Below are positions 33,611 to 41,472 of a stretch of 58,522 nucleotides of DNA, piece after piece. The position numbers were made by a program, and so were the translations under genes. Every line of letters starts with the position of its first letter. Within the stretch, counting starts at the first letter, position 1. Source of the DNA: a virus; the IMG/VR virus record IMGVR_UViG_3300029448_000026, positions 1-58,522 of that record, one strand, 5' to 3'. Under the pieces are notes generated by a model. That model was not told the DNA's origin, did not search any database, and saw only the letters and a program-made list of their open reading frames with translations.

Positions 33611-34754
33611 CGGTAACTTTCTCCTTTATATACCCAAAAGGGTAGTTTTCTATAATCAGTTCTGCGAGTTCGTTAGCAGTTAAAGTATGCCTTTTCATCA
33701 TGTCTACCATTTTATCACTATTTTCCAAAAAATTAGTTACATCAAACCCATATCGTTCTGATTTGTAATCATTAATTCTTTTAATTCTTTTATTTGCAGC
33801 GTCTATCTCTTCTTGAGTATTGTCGGGGTTACTCTCTTTTGTGTATACAGGAGAATCTAGGTAATGTCTTCCAAATCCAACTCGCATACTCGCACCTACA
33901 TGTCTATTAAAAATATCGTCTAATATTTGTTCTTCGGGGCTTTTTTCTATAGACTCTTCGGGGTTTTTTTCTATAGACCCAGTAGGAGAGGCTTTGGCTT
34001 CGTCTCTTTGCGCGACTAGTTCAGTCAACTTACTACTCCAGTTCCCTTTCCCAAGTCTTTTTTGTTCTGCATTTATTTCAGCTTGTATATCTTTTACAGT
34101 CCTGCTTACTTTCTTTTTTTCTTCAGGTTCAAGTATTGTTCTAGGTATTTTACCATACTTTTGATTACGCCCATAATGGTCATCCATTGTATGTATAGCA
34201 GTGTGAGCTAAATCAGAATCCCCAAGTCCACCTACAAATTTACCCATCATTTGATAATCATTAGCTAGTGAAGGTGGTATAACTCCAGCTCTTATAAGAT
34301 CTTTTGTTATAAATTCGCCTATATGACTTAATTCATGGAAAACGGTTCGATCTCTTCTTTCTGGATCATAACCTCCTTCCTCTAGGTCTTCCAAAGATCT
34401 TAACATTACTTGGTGGTAATTCCCTCCTGATGTATTATATGGAGAGCCTGCTGGTACAGCACTCCCAAAAGCAGTAGTATCAGGTTGAAACATAAGAGAA
34501 GCTAGTCCTCCTGGAACTTCTGATCTATACTTGTCCATGTAACGTGCGCCTAGTTCTACTTGTGGTTGTTCCATAGTTCTTTGCGCATTGTATATGTCAG
34601 CTAACAATTCTGTATCACCAAATTCCTCCATTAACTTTTTCTGTTTTTCACGGTCTAGAGGTGGCTGGGTCGTGCCAGGTTCTTTAATAGTATCATAACC
34701 CATTTCAGGGCTACCCATACCAAGTAAACCTAACAATTTTTCTAGAAAGTCCAT
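33600..34754 (-). CDS. HExxH-containing protein between terminase and portal (384 aa)
   Basis: The start at 34754 overlaps the preceding stop as TGATG. Residues 139-147 read FHELSHIGE, a full HExxHxxxE zinc-peptidase signature (H140, E141, H144, E147) with helix-favouring surroundings. A charged linker at about residues 245-265 contains a small duplication, SIEKNPEE and SIEKSPEE. The C-terminal region is helical. No other head maturation protease is visible and such a protease is usually encoded near the portal, so that role is possible. It could equally be a virion protein with a toxin-like peptidase. Confidence 0.65.
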   Translation of the reverse strand: MDFLEKLLGLLGMGSPEMGYDTIKEPGTTQPPLDREKQKKLMEEFGDTELLADIYNAQRTMEQPQVELGARYMDKYRSEVPGGLASLMFQPDTTAFGSAVPAGSPYNTSGGNYHQVMLRSLEDLEEGGYDPERRDRTVFHELSHIGEFITKDLIRAGVIPPSLANDYQMMGKFVGGLGDSDLAHTAIHTMDDHYGRNQKYGKIPRTILEPEEKKKVSRTVKDIQAEINAEQKRLGKGNWSSKLTELVAQRDEAKASPTGSIEKNPEESIEKSPEEQILDDIFNRHVGASMRVGFGRHYLDSPVYTKESNPDNTQEEIDAANKRIKRINDYKSERYGFDVTNFLENSDKMVDMMKRHTLTANELAELIIENYPFGYIKEKVTDGY

Positions 34755-36223
34755 CAATCTTCCTCAAAATCAAGTTCTAGTTGTTTGTACGAGTCATCTG
34801 GGTTGACAAGCATCTCGTCATAGATAACATAATTTAATTTATCTTTGTCTGCCTCTGAAATACCCCCAAAATTTTGGCCAGGTCTAAGCTTTATACCGTG
34901 CAAACCATTTTTTGCCAACATATCTTCTATAAAAGAGGGTGCAAATATTTTATTTTTAAGTGCGTCTACCTTAGCATTCTTCGGGGGTACACGCCCCGTA
35001 ACGCTATAACCAATACCACCAGTTCGCATAGCATCAAGTGCTAATTCTTTAGCGAGGTCTTTCCAGTTGTTAATTATCTGCCCTACATCGCGACTAAAAA
35101 ACCCAGGCATCCCTACCTTAAATATTTTTCCTTCTTTTCTAGAAGGGGGAAACAATTTCTTTTGTATTTCATTTATCTTTGCAACTTGGTTAGGTAAGAG
35201 TACTTTTATTTCTTCAAATACTTTATTAAGATCCTCACCAGTTTTTCTGAAAGCACTTTGAATTTCTTTACTCTGTATTGTAATAGGACTATTCCAATGG
35301 GCCATTCTTTCTTTTAATGCTTTTGAAGTTACTTCTTTAACCGCCCCAAAACCGTCTCTAAGCTTATCTCCATGCATACTTAAAAACTCAGCTACTTTTC
35401 GCCTTCGTATTTTTTTATTAGGGTGAGATGCAAACCTTTTTGCTGCCTCTATAAAATCTACCCCATCAACTTTTTCAAAAGCTTCGTTTGCAAATTTAGG
35501 ATCATTATAAGCTTTTTTGAAAACCCCATGAATCCTATAAAAATCTGTAACATCATCTAAAGTACCAAAATAATGTCCATCGCTAAAAGCCTGACTTCCC
35601 TGCCCACTACTCATATATGATTTGTCAAAATAATCAAAAGTAGGTTCTTCAGGTGTCCCAAACCCAGTTCCGTGTTTTAAGTCCCCAATTTCCCCTTTTT
35701 CCCTTAGAAACCCAGGCCCTATAGTTCTTTCCGTAATTTCATCTTTAAAATCTGTATATAACTTCTTTTTAAAATAGGGAAAAAAATTAATCCCCTCTAT
35801 TATCTCATCAAGGTTATCTTTAACATTCGCTCCTGTAACCCCCAATTTATCTATCGCTGCCTGAGCTATAGGTGTTCCCGCCTCCTCTACTACTTTGGAG
35901 CTTAGACCAGGTACTAGAGAATATAACGCAGCTGTAGTAAGATCCATACCTCTGCCTGCGGTTCCCATGTCTATATTCCCAGATAATATGTCATCTGTTA
36001 CATCCTTACCAGCATCTAATACCTCTTGCTTATCTGCAGCAGATACTATTTCAGGTAAAAGGTTTCCTAACTTACCATAAAATTCACCAAACCCTGGTAC
36101 TCTAGCAATAGCTTCGTCAATTTTACCAAACTGTTTTCTTATGGGCTTTGTAAGCTCAAACCTTTCTTCGGGAGTATCAATCTTACCGATTGTACTTTTA
36201 TAAAGTTCGTCTAACCCAGCCAT
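34754..36223 (-). CDS. ADP-ribosyltransferase-like protein after terminase (489 aa)
   Basis: Residues 183-222 read KHGTGFG, then FDYFDKSYMSSGQGSQAFSD and GHYFGT. This follows the layout of PARP/polyvalent-protein ADP-ribosyltransferase-like domains: first-strand His (H184) with G-T, then G-x-Y-F (Y218). A final strand YVIYDEM (residues 465-471) could give the third motif with E470. The N-terminal 170 residues and the middle are helical. Such domains in large phage proteins are thought to modify host targets on entry. Catalysis is not shown. It is coupled to terminase by a TGATG overlap. Confidence 0.65.
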   Translation of the reverse strand: MAGLDELYKSTIGKIDTPEERFELTKPIRKQFGKIDEAIARVPGFGEFYGKLGNLLPEIVSAADKQEVLDAGKDVTDDILSGNIDMGTAGRGMDLTTAALYSLVPGLSSKVVEEAGTPIAQAAIDKLGVTGANVKDNLDEIIEGINFFPYFKKKLYTDFKDEITERTIGPGFLREKGEIGDLKHGTGFGTPEEPTFDYFDKSYMSSGQGSQAFSDGHYFGTLDDVTDFYRIHGVFKKAYNDPKFANEAFEKVDGVDFIEAAKRFASHPNKKIRRRKVAEFLSMHGDKLRDGFGAVKEVTSKALKERMAHWNSPITIQSKEIQSAFRKTGEDLNKVFEEIKVLLPNQVAKINEIQKKLFPPSRKEGKIFKVGMPGFFSRDVGQIINNWKDLAKELALDAMRTGGIGYSVTGRVPPKNAKVDALKNKIFAPSFIEDMLAKNGLHGIKLRPGQNFGGISEADKDKLNYVIYDEMLVNPDDSYKQLELDFEED

Positions 36224-37782
36224 CAGTAATAACCACTTCCTCTACGTTTAAAATACCTTATCTCATCTGGTTCGTCATTTGGCAATCTAATAAACCCTCC
36301 TTGCCTAAACCGCATAAGAGCCATCACCATAGAATCCACAAGGTCATCATGACTCATAAATGGAAATCCTGCAACTTCTTCTACCAATTCTTCCGCCCAT
36401 CTTGTTTCTGGAACCCATACCATTCCAGATGATACCATATCCGTTACAGAATTTAAACGGGCTAATTTATCTCCCGACCCTCTATGAGGAGTATATTCCT
36501 GTACAGGAATACCCATCCTGCGCATTTCTTGGTAAACTGCTGTACCTGCGCTCTTTTTCTCCACAATAAACGAATCAGGTTCCCACTCATCATGCTCTTC
36601 TAAAGCCAAGGCTTTTAGTTCAGGAAACTCCAAACGCTTTTTTATACTGTTAAGAAGTATGATATGATGCTCTCCTGCATCTTCATTCAAGAACACACCC
36701 CATGTTGTCAAGGCTGTAAAGTCTGCTCTGTTGTGTGTTTCAGCAGCTGCGTCCAATGACATGATAATATATTCACAGGGCGGTGGCCGTTCTACTTTCC
36801 ATTTCTGCCACCACTCCCGTTTGATGATCGAGGCTTCTTCAGCAGTGGGTTGCTGTTGGTACTGTGCGTTCCATTGAAACACAGGCATGGAAGCTTTTGT
36901 ACGATAGAGAGCTTCTAAATCAAAAAAAGCAGGCCAAAGTGGTTTTTCTACTTCTTTCTTAGTCTCTGTACCCTCTATCTTTAGTATCGCGGGGAACTCT
37001 ACGATCTCATACTGATCCGACTGTTTGTTGTTTGACATATCCTTAGTAACACGTCCTGTCAGGTCATCCATGTGCCAACGTGTTTGTATGATAGCTACAC
37101 GCCCACCAGGCATAAGGCGTGTTCTAGCACCGAAAGTGAACCAGTCGTATGCCTTTTCAAAAACTTCAAAGTTACCGTTTATAACATCCTGTTCAGAATG
37201 AGGATCGTCAACAAGCAACAGATCAGCGCCACGACCAGCGATAGAGGAACCGATTCCACAAGCATAATATTCTCCTCCCATGTTTGTATTCCATCTTCCT
37301 GCTGATTTAGAGTCAACAGCTAACTCAACAGTAGGAAATATTTGTTTATATTCTTCAGTAGCGATCAAGTTACGTACTTTTCTACCGAAATCGACAGCCA
37401 AATCAGTCGTATGAGAGACCATCATGACTTTTTTATTCGGGTTACGCCCCAAAAACCACGCGGGAAACATAATAGACACTAACTGAGATTTTCCATGTCT
37501 AGGGGGTATATTAACACAGATACGGTCTTTTTTACCCTGTTCTATGTCCATTAACATACCTGCAAGGAGCCTATGATGCCGTCCTGCTATGTAATCTTTT
37601 TGCATATGTTGACAAAAAGCGATCAAATCACTGTAAGCCTGCTCATTTTTCTTACGAGTATTGAGTTCATTGACCAATTTATCAATCTCTTGCACCTCAT
37701 CAGCGTCAAAAGTGTCTAAATTAGCCAACATTTGCTGTATTTCTGACTCAGAAAAGTCAAAAGACTGTTCAGTTGTCGTCAT
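36223..37782 (-). CDS. terL: Terminase large subunit (519 aa)
   Basis: ATPase motifs are clear: a phage-type Walker A PPRHGKSQ at residues 93-100, Walker B DLLLVDDPHSEQD at about 187-199, and motif III-like IIQTRWHMDDL. The C-terminal nuclease has IIMSLDAA (about residue 340) as first acidic strand and a final HDDLVDS, which fits the RNase H-like site. It packages DNA into the prohead through the portal. The preceding gene overlaps by 14 bases and is the presumed small subunit. Confidence 0.93.
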   Translation of the reverse strand: MTTTEQSFDFSESEIQQMLANLDTFDADEVQEIDKLVNELNTRKKNEQAYSDLIAFCQHMQKDYIAGRHHRLLAGMLMDIEQGKKDRICVNIPPRHGKSQLVSIMFPAWFLGRNPNKKVMMVSHTTDLAVDFGRKVRNLIATEEYKQIFPTVELAVDSKSAGRWNTNMGGEYYACGIGSSIAGRGADLLLVDDPHSEQDVINGNFEVFEKAYDWFTFGARTRLMPGGRVAIIQTRWHMDDLTGRVTKDMSNNKQSDQYEIVEFPAILKIEGTETKKEVEKPLWPAFFDLEALYRTKASMPVFQWNAQYQQQPTAEEASIIKREWWQKWKVERPPPCEYIIMSLDAAAETHNRADFTALTTWGVFLNEDAGEHHIILLNSIKKRLEFPELKALALEEHDEWEPDSFIVEKKSAGTAVYQEMRRMGIPVQEYTPHRGSGDKLARLNSVTDMVSSGMVWVPETRWAEELVEEVAGFPFMSHDDLVDSMVMALMRFRQGGFIRLPNDEPDEIRYFKRRGSGYY

Positions 37783-38374
37783 TTTTATCCTTTAACCCTA
37801 ATTCTTCGTCAACATCTATAGATTCACCGTCAATTAGGACTGCATCTTCGATTTCTTCCTCTGGATTTACCAGTTTTGTTAGTTTTTCACGTAATCTCTC
37901 GCGTAAATCATCTGTAGACTGGTGCGTTACCGTTATTTCAGACTTCTCAGAGAACAGCCCCACGTCAGAGATCTTACCCAGAAGCTCTAATGCACGTATA
38001 CGCACCCTTGGATCTGGGTTTTCACTCTCAATCAACAGTTTATTAGTGACCAAATCGCGGATTTGCTTAGAACTTTCAACTACAGAACGCCCAAACTCCT
38101 TTAAAATGTTGTTTGTCATAACGATTGATGCGGGGGTAACTGTAGACAACTTCTTATTTGTTACTTTCTTTGACGTAGTCTCTGGGTCTCCAGAGTAAGC
38201 CGTAGATAATTTAGCTGTAACATCCTTATCCTCTTGCGTAAGTTCAAGACTTAGCCCGTGGATTTCTAACTCTTCTGCTGTATTAGCTGCAGCTTCTACC
38301 CGATCTTTTAAATCAATAGGTAAAGGACTGTTCTCCAGCTTTACCCCCATTTCAGGTTCTACTCTAATAGCCAT
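37769..38374 (-). CDS. Probable terminase small subunit (201 aa)
   Basis: The first gene of the minus arm lies directly before the large terminase subunit and overlaps it. The middle is helical; DPRVRIRALELLGKISDVGL followed by TVTHQSTDDLRERLREKLTK is a pattern I know from proteins annotated as small terminase in marine phages. The C-terminus is acidic. The ATG at 38374 has CAGGTG upstream; an in-frame GTG at 38380 is an alternative start. It would bind DNA near the packaging site and recruit the large subunit. Confidence 0.65.
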   Translation of the reverse strand: MAIRVEPEMGVKLENSPLPIDLKDRVEAAANTAEELEIHGLSLELTQEDKDVTAKLSTAYSGDPETTSKKVTNKKLSTVTPASIVMTNNILKEFGRSVVESSKQIRDLVTNKLLIESENPDPRVRIRALELLGKISDVGLFSEKSEITVTHQSTDDLRERLREKLTKLVNPEEEIEDAVLIDGESIDVDEELGLKDKNDDN

Positions 38375-38459
38375 GGACACCTGCAGGTTGTTAACTGTTG
38401 GTGCGCAACCCTGTGAATTAAAAACGATTCCCTCTCATTTTTATAAGGCTGCGCAAAAT

Positions 38460-38489
38460 ATTATATAGACAAAAAAATTTTTTTGTAAA
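38460..38489 (-). promoter_or_regulatory. Sigma70-type promoter candidate for the late arm
   Basis: Read on the minus strand: TTTACA (38489-38484), 18 bases of A/T-tract spacer, then TATAAT (38465-38460), giving a start near 38453 and an untranslated leader of about 80 bases before the small terminase gene. The -10 box is perfect and the -35 matches five of six. Late timing would still need a control factor. Confidence 0.55.
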
Positions 38490-38650
38490 GTAGTTTGGGA
38501 CTCCTATAGGGGGGGCCTTCCTATATAGAGGGTGTACCCCTCCAACTCAGACAAAACGAAAATATTCGTCTAAAATAGTATATATAGAGATGTAGGTACT
38601 GACATATATCAAGTGGTGGTAGGGGGTAGGGTATGGTTACAGTGAGTCCA

Positions 38651-38667
38651 GTTAGTGATTAACTAAC
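38651..38667. promoter_or_regulatory. Palindrome copy 1, GTTAGT-N5-ACTAAC
   Basis: Spacer GATTA; arms extend to seven bases (A/T outside). It lies in the divergent control region, upstream of the gene at 38772, with a further half-site ACTAAC at 38679-38684. Confidence 0.8.
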
Positions 38668-38771
38668 TAAAACGCTTTACTAACTATATCTATACTTGTT
38701 TATATATGCTTATATTAACTTATCAAGACGCAATCATGCTCTTGTTAAATCAACTAAATGGAGGTGTCACC

Positions 38772-39470
38772 ATGACACAACAAGTAAATACGACTACACC
38801 AACCGAGCATCAACTTCCTAACGGAGCATTGGCAGATCAAAAGGTCAATGCCGTAGATGATAACGTAGGTATAGTTAAAGAAGCTATTGGCTACGCTATC
38901 AAGATAGATGAAACTAAGGAAGAGGGTAAGCAAGCAAGAGGTATGCTTGAGGATATGTCGAACGTGTTTAAGGATGTTGGGATATCCGCCTTTCACTTCT
39001 GCACTCCTAAACTTGCCCATGTGGTCAAGCTGGAAGATGGTACATTCAAGATTACCGAGAATGTAAAGAACCCCCAGCATTTACCTGTGGAGGAGTTAGA
39101 GGTCAGAGGTGAGGGATGTACGGCATCACCTGCTGAGGCTATTGCTATCAGGCAAGCTTACTTTGATAGTTGTGATCCATCTGGGCTTATGACTGAGATA
39201 TTCAATACCCCACAGGATCAACGGAAGAATAAGCATAAGCTTCATGACCGACATATCTTTGATAGCTATAACAAGCAAAGAGATAAGAAGCTTGCCACAG
39301 TATTCAATGCTTTGAAGCCTAAGCAACCCCCAGAGAAAAAGACACCAAAGCAGAAAGTAATCATACATCTGGATAATGTTGCTAAAGCTTTGGAAAAATT
39401 GGATGCTGATACCATGGATATTGATAAGCAAATCCTAGCTTTAAAAGCACGGGTAATCAAACTAAAATAA
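38772..39470 (+). CDS. First early gene, function unknown (232 aa)
   Basis: The start at 38772 is chosen because GGAGGTG lies at 38760-38766; the longer reading would begin in an unsupported hydrophobic lead. The protein is hydrophilic with an N-terminal polar part, a middle with PVEELEVRGEGCTASPAEA and a basic C-terminal coiled coil (about residues 180-232, ending in ALKARVIKLK). No motif is recognised. It is followed by a strong terminator and so is a single-gene unit next to the divergent control region, a place where phages often keep a first-acting host-takeover or regulatory protein. Confidence 0.75.
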   Translation: MTQQVNTTTPTEHQLPNGALADQKVNAVDDNVGIVKEAIGYAIKIDETKEEGKQARGMLEDMSNVFKDVGISAFHFCTPKLAHVVKLEDGTFKITENVKNPQHLPVEELEVRGEGCTASPAEAIAIRQAYFDSCDPSGLMTEIFNTPQDQRKNKHKLHDRHIFDSYNKQRDKKLATVFNALKPKQPPEKKTPKQKVIIHLDNVAKALEKLDADTMDIDKQILALKARVIKLK

Positions 39471-39476
39471 TATATG

Positions 39477-39503
39477 GGGCGACCTTCGGGTCGCCCTTTT
39501 TTT
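39477..39503 (+). terminator. Rho-independent terminator with TTCG loop
   Basis: GGGCGACC at 39477-39484, loop TTCG, then GGTCGCCC at 39489-39496 and seven T. A perfect eight-pair GC-rich stem with an extra-stable tetraloop; it isolates the 38772 gene from the downstream early operon. Confidence 0.95.
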
Positions 39504-39658
39504 GTGCCTAAAGATACCAGTTCTCTCAGTAGCAGTGTGGCGTTTCGACTTAACACGTCTGGGTAGTAGACGTACCATGGCTGCCCGTCTATTAACACGT
39601 CACCACGTACATACCTTTGCCACCCTTGCCACCCAAATGGTAAAAGTTTTGAAAAACA

Positions 39659-39675
39659 GTTAGTCACACACTAAC
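39659..39675. promoter_or_regulatory. Palindrome copy 2, GTTAGT-N5-ACTAAC
   Basis: Spacer CACAC. It lies in the non-coding control region about 150 bases past the terminator. Confidence 0.8.
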
Positions 39676-39717
39676 AAGTTTGAAGCCAGTTCTCATTGTA
39701 GCAGACCGTCTCAGTGT

Positions 39718-40051
39718 AATGTTCCATAATGTTACCATAATGTTCCATAATGTTCCCTTTTTTTTGGGCAAAAAGTAACATTTGATTTTAATTGCAAAAG
39801 GTATCACAAGGTGTCACACGATTGTATCTACTGCATAGAATTTATACTGTATATATATATATATATATAATGTTCCTTTTTTTAAAAAGTATTTAACAAC
39901 TATTCGACCCCCATCTCTTGCTATTCCATTTCAGTTAGTCATTCACTAACCGACCTTTAATTCCTTTCCGTTTGGAACATTGGAACATTCCTTTATTATC
40001 AATAACTTATTTGGAACATTATCAGGACACTATAAGACAATAGGGAACATT
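39718..40051. repeat. AATGTTCC box array around a TA tract
   Basis: Forward boxes AATGTTCC at 39718, 39739, 39749 and 39869, with one variant (AATGTTACC) at 39728; the first four are spaced about ten bases, one helical turn. Inverted boxes GGAACATT start at 39974, 39982, 40013 and 40044. The TA repeat lies between the two groups. This fits iterons plus an unwinding element of an origin; a repressor-binding array is the alternative. Confidence 0.6.
39934..39950. promoter_or_regulatory. Palindrome copy 3, GTTAGT-N5-ACTAAC
   Basis: Spacer CATTC. It lies between the TA tract and the inverted AATGTTCC boxes of the control region. Confidence 0.8.
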
Positions 40052-40118
40052 ACACTGTATGACGTCTTATGATATACTATGACACCAACAAGCCGCTTCT
40101 GTAGTTCGTTGACGTTGG

Positions 40119-40147
40119 TTGACACAGCAGTACACCTATGCTATACT
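40119..40147 (+). promoter_or_regulatory. Strong sigma70-type early promoter
   Basis: TTGACA at 40119-40124, a 17-base spacer, and TATACT at 40142-40147: a perfect -35, optimal spacing and five of six in the -10. Start is expected near 40154, about 40 bases before the gene at 40195. This is the best promoter in the window and presumably drives the early operon with host RNA polymerase. Confidence 0.85.
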
Positions 40148-40194
40148 GTAAGGACAATCTAAAAGTATGTCTAGCAAACAAAGGAGAACACGTT

Positions 40195-41118
40195 ATGACA
40201 GAAGAAACAAACACAGAGAAAGACAAAACAGTTAGTGACATACTAACTGACGAGAATGATATATCTATCTCCACTAGTGCAATGTTGGTAGAGGTCAATA
40301 TATCTAAGTGGACTGGTCGCAAGTTTGATAAGTCAGCAAGCGAGTACGTAGAGACCGCAAACAAAGCACACGTTGGTATGGCTAACGTACATAAGAAGTT
40401 ACTTGGTGACTGTCCTCAACTCAGTGCCATACATAAACACGTTGGTAACAGTTACAACATACATCGCAGTAGTACATTGCCATGGTCTGACAGTGGACTA
40501 CGTCTTGTGCCAACTGTTCACTATTTTAAATACAATCAGCAAATGACAGAACTCAGAAATCACTTCTTTCAACTGTGTGACGATTTCTATGGTGTCTATG
40601 ACTTTGCAATCCAAGAAGCCAAGGTCACACTTGGCGATCTGTTTCAAGCAGACAACTACCCCTCCATTGACACAATCAAATCTAAATTTGCGTGGCGAAT
40701 GAGTTACACCGAAGTACCTCAAGGTGACTTTCGTGTAGACATTGGCAACGAGGGTTTGCGTCAAGTCAAAGAACAGTTCAAGCGGTTCTCAGATACCCAA
40801 CTCAAACGAGCGATGGGTGACGCATGGCAAAGAACGCATGACGTGTTATCACGTATGTCTGACCGCCTAGATTATTCAGGGAGCGAAGACAAGAAAGTAT
40901 TTCGTGATACGATAGTCACTAACGTCACTGACCTTGTCGATCTACTTGATGGGTTCAACCTCACCAACGATCCTGCAATGAAGACAATGCAGAAGAAACT
41001 AGAAAAGACTTTCCGTGGCATCACACCAGATGCACTACGTGAAGACGATATCTTACGGCTCGACACTAAGAAGGCCGTAGATGAAGCCATCAAGGCATTA
41101 CCTAGTCTTGATATATAG
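40195..41118 (+). CDS. MoxR/VWA-associated protein, DUF3150-like (307 aa)
   Basis: The start at 40195 follows AAAGGAGAACACGTT; the longer reading lacks a site. After a polar 35-residue N-terminus come VEVNISKWTGRKFDKSASEY, HRSSTLPWSDSG, NYPSIDTIKSKF and VPQGDFRV, then a helical C-terminal half. This layout is that of a phage protein repeatedly found beside MoxR ATPase and VWA genes and sometimes classed as DUF3150; the class name is from memory. It is the first gene after the early promoter. A palindrome copy lies inside it (codons 13-18). A shared complex with the AAA+ and VWA proteins is inferred. Confidence 0.7.
   Translation: MTEETNTEKDKTVSDILTDENDISISTSAMLVEVNISKWTGRKFDKSASEYVETANKAHVGMANVHKKLLGDCPQLSAIHKHVGNSYNIHRSSTLPWSDSGLRLVPTVHYFKYNQQMTELRNHFFQLCDDFYGVYDFAIQEAKVTLGDLFQADNYPSIDTIKSKFAWRMSYTEVPQGDFRVDIGNEGLRQVKEQFKRFSDTQLKRAMGDAWQRTHDVLSRMSDRLDYSGSEDKKVFRDTIVTNVTDLVDLLDGFNLTNDPAMKTMQKKLEKTFRGITPDALREDDILRLDTKKAVDEAIKALPSLDI
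40231..40247. promoter_or_regulatory. Palindrome copy 4, inside the DUF3150-like gene
   Basis: Spacer GACAT; symmetry extends to eight-base arms (CAGTTAGT / ACTAACTG). It is within the coding sequence, 36 bases after the start codon, where it is read as VSDILT, and about 75 bases downstream of the expected transcription start. Confidence 0.8.
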
Positions 41119-41123
41119 AAACT

Positions 41124-41140
41124 GTTAGTCACACACTAAC
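41124..41140. promoter_or_regulatory. Palindrome copy 5, directly before a ribosome binding site
   Basis: Spacer CACAC. It fills the gap between the stop at 41118 and the GGAGA (41146-41150) of the next gene, six bases from it. Confidence 0.8.
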
Positions 41141-41157
41141 TAAAAGGAGAACATATT

Positions 41158-41472
41158 ATGGTACAGAAAAGAAAAAGCAGATTGATGGGCTTTGAAGAGT
41201 TCATGCAACTTTCAGAAAAAACAGAAAAGGAGAACGCGGAGAAGGCAGAGTTAGGGAAATTCCTAGAAGAGCATAACAGATTACACGCACTTCATACAGA
41301 TAAGGAGAAGGATTTTCTTATTAATGAGCAACTATTAAAAACAGAAAAGGAGAACGCGGAGAAGGCAGAGTTCTTTCAACATCTAAACAATGTGATGGCT
41401 AACAAGTTACTCAAGCCAAGTATTATAATGGAATATGTCAATCAATATAACATCAGTATGGGAGAAGAATAA
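41158..41472 (+). CDS. Charged coiled-coil protein with internal duplication (104 aa)
   Basis: AAAAGGAGAACATATT precedes the ATG. The protein is almost fully helical and very charged. The peptide KTEKENAEKAE occurs twice, 40 residues apart, encoded by an exact 36-base repeat. It ends one base inside the start of the MoxR gene, so the two are coupled. Probably an accessory subunit of the MoxR/VWA module; no named family. Confidence 0.7.
   Translation: MVQKRKSRLMGFEEFMQLSEKTEKENAEKAELGKFLEEHNRLHALHTDKEKDFLINEQLLKTEKENAEKAEFFQHLNNVMANKLLKPSIIMEYVNQYNISMGEE
41217..41372 (+). repeat. Exact 36-base in-frame direct repeat
   Basis: Copies at 41217-41252 and 41337-41372 are identical, with a period of 120 bases, so the reading frame is kept. 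The repeat contains AAAAGGAGAACG, which resembles the ribosome binding sites used in this arm. Recent duplication or recombination is implied by perfect identity. Confidence 0.9.

Larger units (their letters stand above)
38381..38771. promoter_or_regulatory. Divergent control region between the two arms
   Basis: This 391-base gap separates left-running late genes from right-running early genes and has no convincing ORF. It contains a minus-strand promoter candidate, one GTTAGT-N5-ACTAAC site (38651), a GAGGG/CCCTC hairpin at 38528-38542, an ACGAA/TTCGT hairpin near 38557-38570 and three TATATAGA boxes at about 38463, 38522 and 38581, close to 58-60 bases apart. No strong plus-strand sigma70 promoter was found here. 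Confidence 0.6.
39504..40194. other. Non-coding control region, candidate origin
   Basis: No supported gene lies in these 691 bases. It holds two GTTAGT-N5-ACTAAC sites, nine AATGTTCC-type boxes in both orientations, a TA tract at 39849-39869, a direct repeat GGTATCAC / GGTGTCAC near 39801-39816, AT-rich sequence and the main early promoter. Repeated short boxes of both orientations around an AT-rich stretch are the usual look of a replication origin or a multi-operator region. Confidence 0.55.

Noticed and set aside
38706-38771. Longer start for the first early gene
   Set aside because: It would add a hydrophobic lead without ribosome binding site; GGAGGTG lies at proper distance from the ATG at 38772.
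39849-39869. CRISPR or tandem-repeat array
   Set aside because: It is a simple TA dinucleotide tract. No repeat-spacer pattern exists anywhere; the ten palindromes have irregular spacing and no spacers.
39266-40364. Minus-strand ORFs across the first early gene and the control region
   Set aside because: They are antisense to a well-supported gene or cross the terminator and box array, have no ribosome binding sites and no protein-like composition.
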